From positions 31,246,561 through 31,310,560 of the forward strand of contig JAFMSR010000007.1 of NCBI GenBank assembly GCA_022818135.1: 64,000 nt of DNA, read 5' to 3'. This DNA comes from Saxidomus purpurata. Lineage: Eukaryota > Mollusca > Bivalvia > Venerida > Veneridae. This document shows, one piece after another, positions 58,960 through 64,000 of this stretch. Position 1 is the first letter of the stretch; each line of letters starts with the position of its first letter. The position numbers were made by a program, and so were the translations under genes. The notes under the pieces were generated by a model. It saw only the letters and a program-made list of their open reading frames with translations, did no database searches and had not been told where the DNA came from.

Positions 58960-59035
58960 TGTATTGATAGGGTAACCATTAGCAGATTAACAACGTCATT
59001 ACCACTTCAGAGTAAACATTAAAACAACTGTAAGC
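58960..59035 (+). other. Possible 5'UTR exon and splice acceptor of the polymerase gene
   Basis: TTTTCTCTGTTTCAG followed by GTGTATTG just upstream of the polymerase ATG is a good splice acceptor. It is the only one noticed in the leader. It suggests a 5'UTR intron and therefore host-type nuclear transcription. Confidence 0.35.
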
Positions 59036-62000
59036 ATGAAAAGAAAGTTAGAAAAAAGTCAAACTGAAGAACAACCTTCTTCAAAAGTGTCTAAATTAAT
59101 CGATATTGATTTTAGTGACACGGATGAAGAACAACTTGTAAAAGATGTTGAGCAAATGGAAACTTTAAATAATAATGAGTTTAGCGACACGGATGAAGAA
59201 CAGTTAGTAAACATTGCTGAACAGATGGAGAAAGAACATAGAGAAAGAACTGCATCAAAATGCATTTTTTGTGATAAATGCTTTTCAACCATGCAGAAAC
59301 TTGTGAGACATAAACTGACTCATGTTACAGTTTACAGTTGTGATATTTGTCCAAAACGTTTCAACAGAAAAGACAATTTACAACGTCATGAAACACGATT
59401 TCATGGCAGGACTACAACTAAAAATAATGAATCAAGACACCATGAACGAAATAAACATCAACATTCTTCACACAAATTTACTTGCGCACACTGTCTGCAA
59501 ACATTTGGTGATTATTCATCACTGTTTAGTCATGTAGAGTCTACACACCCTTTACATCAACAAGGTGGGCGTGTAGCATTACCCGAAAAAAGTCTGACGA
59601 TGGATAGTAGAAACAATGAAAATGAGAAAAATCAAGATGAGTCAAAGACAAAATATCCTACCAGTTCTGAAGACAACAGATGGGAGGAGGACAGTGAATA
59701 TTCTACTGAAAATCAAAGTGCTTTATCCAGTAATGTACAAAATAGATACTTCTACCCTACCAATCAAAGTAGATATGACTTATTACCATTTTTTGCTGAT
59801 GTGAAATCTAGAGTGATACAATATTTATACTCGAGACTTAAACGGACGGGTAGTATAAAATGGAATTTATGTGTACAAGTTGAAATGCAGAGAGATCAAG
59901 CTGATGGTACTAGTTCTTCAGCAGAGCCCTATTTTAGAGGTAACACTTACGTTACACTTAATGTCGAAACCTTTCAAGAGCATAATTTAAATGAATCATT
60001 TCAAAAAATGTTTGCAGCCATGAAAAAATATTTAAGAATGGGGTCCGGATGGTACTTTTTGAAGGTGATTAAGTTAGAGATTCATACGATTAACTATAAG
60101 CCATTATCAGGAAAGTCTTACATCTATTTACCTGAAACATTAAACAGAAGTAAATGCTTATTGAACATTGAAAATCAGGATGAGCAATGTTTTCTGTGGT
60201 GTATTTTAGCGTCCCTCCATCCCACTAATAGGTCACCGACAAATGTGCAGTCCTATCAAGCATTCAAACATGCTATCAACATGAAGGACATCTTAGTTCC
60301 AGTGTCACTAAATCAGATTGATAAATTTGAAACTCAAAATGATAATATTTCGGTAAATGTTTTTGGTTATGAAGAAAAAGAAATTATACCGCTTAGAATC
60401 ACATCACAAAGGAACAGACTACATCATGTCAATTTATTGTTACTTAAACAAAGAGACAACACCCATTACTGCTTAATTACGAATTTAAATAGGTTTCTGT
60501 CGCGCACAAAATCTCATATTGGTCAGTTGTATTTCTGTCCGTTTTGTCTCCACGGATTTTGTAAAACGTCGCTATTGCAAAATCACTTACCATATTGTAC
60601 ACCTCACGGTCCACAAAAGGTGGAATTGCCTGTTGAAGGTGTTGATAACATTTTACAGTTTAAAGATTTTGAAAAGACGCTGAAAGTCCCTTTTGTCATT
60701 TACGCGGACTTTGAAACTTTCAATACTAAAATTCATTCTTGTACTCCGAATCCCAAGACACCATACACTGCGCCCTTTGCAAAGTTGGAGGTTTGTGGTT
60801 TTGCTTATAAATTAGTCAGTATAGATCCCAAATACACGAAAGCCACTGTTGTTTACAGAGGAGAAAATGCTTCGAAACATTTTCTAGAATGTTTATTAGA
60901 TGAACAAAAACAAATCAATGAAATACTCAATTGTATACAACCCATGGTTTTAACTGAAGCGGAAACAGTACAAGCAGCCAATGCAACCCATTGCTGCATA
61001 TGTAAAAAACCGTTTACACAGTACGAAAAAATATATAGGACACTCGTTAGACATCACAATCATATCACAGGGGCTTTCATAGGGATGGCTCATAATGCCT
61101 GCAATTTAAACTGTAAGCAAACGAAACATATCCTCGTTATATTTCACAATCTAAAAAAGTTTGATGCTCATATTATTTGTGAAAGTGTAGGTTTGTTCAA
61201 AAGCAGTAACCTGTCTTGCATAGCCCAAACGTCTGAAAACTACATTTCTTTTTCATTGGGGCAGCTTCGATTTATTGACAGCCTGCAGTTTCTCCCCACC
61301 TCTGTAGAAACACTGGTTGAAAATCTAGCAAAGGATGGTATTGAGGCCTTTCCGCATTTATTAAGCGAATTTCCAGACAAAACACAAGCAACCTTGTTAT
61401 TACGAAAAGGTGTGTTTCCATACGAGTATTTAGATAATGAAAAGAAATTTGAGGAAACGTGCCTACCATCAAAAGAGGCCTTTTATTCTTCATTAAAAAG
61501 GGAGGATATATCACAAGACGACTTTTTACATGCACAACATGTATTCCACACGTTTCATATGCAAACGTTTGGTGACTATCATGATTTGTATGTCAAGTCA
61601 GACTGTGTTCTCCTAGCGGACGTGTTTGAGGCTTTCAGAAATGTGTGCATGAAACAATATGAGCTAGATCCTTGCCATTACTACACCAGTCCTGGGTTAG
61701 CTTGGGGAAGTTTATTGAAAATGACTGGTGTAAAACTCGAATTAATGACAGACATTGATCAGATCTTGTTTATAGAAAAGGGTATTCGTGGAGGAATCTC
61801 TCAAATCTCCAATCGCTACAAAGAAGCCAATAATCCGCTCTTAGACAATTACGATTCCTCTAAACCAACATCGTTTTTGCATTACATTGATGCCAATAAT
61901 TTATATGGACATGCTATGGTTCAGTGCTTGGCAACAGGGTCATTTAAGTTTTTAAGAGAAAAAGAAATAGAAAAGTTAGATTTATTATCGGTGGCTGAAG

Positions 62001-63178
62001 TTGCAGATATGGGATACATTGCCGAGGTCTCGTTAGAGTACCCTATAGAAATTCACGATGCTCATAACGATTATCCACTTTGTCCCGAACAAAAACACAT
62101 TGAGGATTGGAATTTATCTCCATATGCTCGAAAGATATGGTTAAAACTGAATGGGGTCGGCCATAATGATGTCTTTCCACCCAGGTCAACTGTATCCAAA
62201 CTCATTTGCTCCTTAAATGACAAGAAAAAATATATTCTTCATTACAGAAACTTACAATTATATGTAGAACTAGGCATGAAAATCAAACAAATTCATCGCG
62301 TTTTCGCTTTTAAACAAAGTGCCTGGATGAAATCATTCATTGATTTCAATACAGACATGAGAAAAAAAGCCTCCTCAGAGTTTGAAAAGGCATTTTATAA
62401 ACTGATTAATGTAAGCGTTTTTGGCAAAACAATGGAAGATGTGCGTAAGCATAAAAATATTGAGTTAGTTCACACTGAAAAACGCTTATTAAAACTTAGC
62501 GCTAAGGTTACTTACAAATCCTCAAAAATCTTCAATGAGGATTTGGTGGCTGTTGAACTGTTACGCAATAAAGTGAAACTCAATAAACCCAGTTATACGG
62601 GTATGTGTGTTCTAGATTTAAGCAAAATTACCATGTACAGCTTTTACTACAAATATCTGAAACCCAAATATGGAGATAGTTTACAGTTACAGTTCACTGA
62701 TACTGATAGCTTGTTATATTACTGTGAATGTGAAAATATTTATGAGGATATCAAAGACAACTTACATTTATTCGATACCTCAGATTACCCAAAAGGTCAC
62801 CCATTACAAAGCAATCACAATAAAAAAGTACTTGGAGTCATGTCCGACGAAACAAATGGTATACCTATTAGTAGATTTATTGGTCTCAGAAGCAAAATGT
62901 ATTGTTATTTATGTGGGGGGAAGGAGGCAAAACGAGCTAAGGGTATATCTAAAATCACCGTAAAAAAGGACCTTTGTTTTGAGCATTACCGGCACACGCT
63001 TTTCAACGAAACGGAAATGCTTTCCACCATGTCCACCATACGTTGTCATAATCATCAGATGTATACTGAACGAATATCAAAGCTTGGTCTCTGCGCATTT
63101 GATGATAAAAGATATTTATTAAACGCAGTAGAAAGTTTGGCCTATGGGCATTACAAAATCAAAGAGCTTGAACAATAA
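59036..63178 (+). CDS. polB: Protein-primed family B DNA polymerase with C2H2, OTU-like and HNH-like modules
   Basis: This is an intact 1380-codon frame. In order: a duplicated acidic motif FSDTDEEQLV (residues 26 and 49); C2H2 fingers at 76-96, 102-123 and 150-171; and an OTU-like segment with D382-x2-C385 and H477. The polymerase core (DNA_pol_B_2 type) follows. Exo I is YADFET (556-561). A Cys/His insert resembling an HNH nuclease has C653, C656, H673-HNHITG, H686 and C689. Exo II is HNLKKFDAH (704-712) and Exo III YVKSD (852-856). Palm motif A is DANNLYG (952-958), motif B KLINVSVFGKT (1122-1132) and motif C TDTDS (1221-1225). All catalytic Asp residues are present, so it looks active. 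It would replicate the element in the nucleus from a terminal-protein primer. Poly(A) signal at 63290. It is longer than the usual 1000-1200-residue Polinton polymerase because of its N-terminal modules. Confidence 0.95.
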   Translation: MKRKLEKSQTEEQPSSKVSKLIDIDFSDTDEEQLVKDVEQMETLNNNEFSDTDEEQLVNIAEQMEKEHRERTASKCIFCDKCFSTMQKLVRHKLTHVTVYSCDICPKRFNRKDNLQRHETRFHGRTTTKNNESRHHERNKHQHSSHKFTCAHCLQTFGDYSSLFSHVESTHPLHQQGGRVALPEKSLTMDSRNNENEKNQDESKTKYPTSSEDNRWEEDSEYSTENQSALSSNVQNRYFYPTNQSRYDLLPFFADVKSRVIQYLYSRLKRTGSIKWNLCVQVEMQRDQADGTSSSAEPYFRGNTYVTLNVETFQEHNLNESFQKMFAAMKKYLRMGSGWYFLKVIKLEIHTINYKPLSGKSYIYLPETLNRSKCLLNIENQDEQCFLWCILASLHPTNRSPTNVQSYQAFKHAINMKDILVPVSLNQIDKFETQNDNISVNVFGYEEKEIIPLRITSQRNRLHHVNLLLLKQRDNTHYCLITNLNRFLSRTKSHIGQLYFCPFCLHGFCKTSLLQNHLPYCTPHGPQKVELPVEGVDNILQFKDFEKTLKVPFVIYADFETFNTKIHSCTPNPKTPYTAPFAKLEVCGFAYKLVSIDPKYTKATVVYRGENASKHFLECLLDEQKQINEILNCIQPMVLTEAETVQAANATHCCICKKPFTQYEKIYRTLVRHHNHITGAFIGMAHNACNLNCKQTKHILVIFHNLKKFDAHIICESVGLFKSSNLSCIAQTSENYISFSLGQLRFIDSLQFLPTSVETLVENLAKDGIEAFPHLLSEFPDKTQATLLLRKGVFPYEYLDNEKKFEETCLPSKEAFYSSLKREDISQDDFLHAQHVFHTFHMQTFGDYHDLYVKSDCVLLADVFEAFRNVCMKQYELDPCHYYTSPGLAWGSLLKMTGVKLELMTDIDQILFIEKGIRGGISQISNRYKEANNPLLDNYDSSKPTSFLHYIDANNLYGHAMVQCLATGSFKFLREKEIEKLDLLSVAEVADMGYIAEVSLEYPIEIHDAHNDYPLCPEQKHIEDWNLSPYARKIWLKLNGVGHNDVFPPRSTVSKLICSLNDKKKYILHYRNLQLYVELGMKIKQIHRVFAFKQSAWMKSFIDFNTDMRKKASSEFEKAFYKLINVSVFGKTMEDVRKHKNIELVHTEKRLLKLSAKVTYKSSKIFNEDLVAVELLRNKVKLNKPSYTGMCVLDLSKITMYSFYYKYLKPKYGDSLQLQFTDTDSLLYYCECENIYEDIKDNLHLFDTSDYPKGHPLQSNHNKKVLGVMSDETNGIPISRFIGLRSKMYCYLCGGKEAKRAKGISKITVKKDLCFEHYRHTLFNETEMLSTMSTIRCHNHQMYTERISKLGLCAFDDKRYLLNAVESLAYGHYKIKELEQ

Positions 63179-63289
63179 AATATTGTTTTGAGGTTAGGAA
63201 ACCATTTTTATAGTATACATGATTTAAAATGTTCTATTTTTCTGTATGTTGTATATGTTTGTATAAAGTTGTATATTCACACTGTATGT

Positions 63290-63295
63290 AATAAA
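63290..63295 (+). terminator. Poly(A) signal AATAAA of the polymerase gene
   Basis: AATAAA lies 112 bp after the polymerase stop codon, in the short convergent interval before the end of the protease gene. Confidence 0.6.
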
Positions 63296-63367
63296 AACCT
63301 ATATTACTTTCATTGTGTTCTGTGTTTTATTACTCCTACATATGAGAAAAAAAGAGGCAACTATTTT

Positions 63368-63886
63368 TCAATATTTTATTTTCGCTACACATGTCTGATT
63401 AAATACATTGATATTGGTTACACAGTGAGGATATAAGTATTGCATATAATCCAATATGTATTGATCATTTATACAAAAATCTGTAGCACTAAAGTCCTGA
63501 ACAATATCAGTGACGCTTCTTCCAATCAGTCTCTGATGGAGAAAATGTAAACAATACAACCCACATACATTGGAATAGTCACTTTGTATTTGTTTATAGT
63601 TTGTCCAGACGTTGAAGTTGCGATGAATCAACCATGTTTTAAAGTAGTCACTGTTATACTTGGGTAATCGTCCGTAACTATCAAAGAATTCAACATGGGT
63701 GGATGATGATAAAAAGAATGCGCACCAATGCTCTCCTTTATGAAACTGATCGTCCGTGTTAGCAATAAAACCACACGGATATTTAGGTAGTACAGTTGGA
63801 AGTAAATTGGCTGCATAAACGCCCAGTACATTTCGTCTTAATACAGGATTACAGTCTATACAGCACATTAGCTGTGACGTGTTCAT
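63368..63886 (-). CDS. Adenain-like cysteine protease of the virus-like element
   Basis: This is an intact 172-residue frame. The adenovirus-protease-type active site is complete: H53 in GEHWCAFF, D69 in FFDSYG, Q101 in KQIQSD and C108 in NVCGLYCLHFL. Length and spacing (about 55 residues from His to Cys) fit the Polinton/adenain group (C5/C48 relatives). In adenoviruses the enzyme matures capsid precursors, so its presence implies a capsid module in the complete element. The gene converges on the polymerase gene. An intron-like acceptor (TTTTGTTTTTGCAG, ending at about 63969) on the minus strand suggests a spliced leader. The alternative is a SUMO-protease (Ulp1)-like enzyme, but the short length and the CG-YC motif favour adenain. 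Confidence 0.88.
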   Translation of the reverse strand: MNTSQLMCCIDCNPVLRRNVLGVYAANLLPTVLPKYPCGFIANTDDQFHKGEHWCAFFLSSSTHVEFFDSYGRLPKYNSDYFKTWLIHRNFNVWTNYKQIQSDYSNVCGLYCLHFLHQRLIGRSVTDIVQDFSATDFCINDQYILDYMQYLYPHCVTNINVFNQTCVAKIKY

Positions 63887-64000
63887 TACTCTGTAATGAT
63901 ATCTCGCTGTAAATTGACTTCAAAATATCCTGGACTGGAACTCAACACGATACAGCTTATAGGTTCTGCAAAAACAAAACAAAAAATACATAAATAAAAT

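Larger units (their letters stand above)
57041..64000. mobile_element. Polinton/Maverick (adintovirus-like) virus-like element, partial
   Basis: The last 7 kb is compact and coding-rich on both strands, unlike the rest of the window. Genes in order are RING protein (-), Cys-rich protein (+), protein-primed DNA polymerase B (+) and adenain-like protease (-). pPolB plus adenain is the hallmark pair of Polintons/Mavericks and adintoviruses. Integrase, packaging ATPase and capsid genes are not in view and would be expected to the right. The left boundary and TIR were not recognised; the left edge given is the end of the RING gene. The intact large frames suggest a recent, possibly active copy, apart from one assembly gap. 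Confidence 0.85.

Noticed and set aside
62670..62963. 97-codon plus-strand frame inside the polymerase gene
   Set aside because: It is a shadow in another frame of the intact polymerase.

Overview
The window is eukaryotic nuclear DNA: A+T-rich, gene-poor, with spliced genes, a pol III tRNA gene, microsatellites and a dense load of transposon debris. The mix of tRNA-headed SINEs, decayed non-LTR retrotransposons, many TIR/fold-back elements, tandem diverged repeats ending in AACAAGAGGGC and a Polinton-like element points to a marine invertebrate, most likely a mollusc and probably a bivalve. That identity is inference, not proof. Four runs of exactly 500 N (11834-12333, 25203-25702, 39409-39908, 57916-58415) are scaffold gaps of unknown true size.

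Host genes. (1) Minus strand, 6511 to 2760: the first five coding exons of an NKAP orthologue (Arg/Ser-rich nuclear RNA-processing factor). Its C-terminal exons lie beyond the left edge, and the tandem repeat at 1-640 is probably intronic. (2) tRNA-Asp(GTC) at 8767-8838. (3) Minus strand, 16409-16215: a first exon encoding a predicted N-myristoylated protein, otherwise unrecognised. (4) Minus strand, 47633 to 43847: a multi-exon gene of about 160 or more residues with a GGTR and FFPDG motif core; I do not know its function. The terminal exon is unresolved.

Mobile and repeated DNA, 8.8-56 kb. Two tRNA-headed SINE families recur in both orientations (10.4, 12.9, 33.5, 34.1 kb; 10.9, 26.7, 28.4 kb), with a third at 48.3 kb. 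Non-LTR relics occur at 12.3-14.9 (head-to-head, and split by a 1.25-kb TIR element), 33.1, 34.4-35.1, 44.9 and 49.9 kb. DNA elements with visible ends are at 12862-14107, 15204-16158, 24256-25082, 29665-32662, 35272-35516, 36371-37073 and 54848-55814. Broken transposase/integrase genes are at 35.5-36.0 and 40.1-41.0 kb. A strange repeat architecture recurs: arrays of degenerate short words present in both orientations (16.7-18.2, 44.4/47.7, 52.3-53.1 kb, and a hairpin version at 11.4-11.8 kb).

Right end, 57-64 kb: a coding-dense virus-like element of the Polinton/Maverick (adintovirus-like) kind. It carries an intact 1380-residue protein-primed family B DNA polymerase with three N-terminal C2H2 fingers, an OTU-like segment and an HNH-like insert; a convergent adenain-like cysteine protease; a RING-type protein; and a Cys-rich protein interrupted by a gap. 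The polymerase would copy the element, and the protease is normally a virion-maturation enzyme, which suggests capsid genes beyond the right edge. No TIR, integrase, ATPase or capsid gene is visible inside the window. This is the most notable system here.
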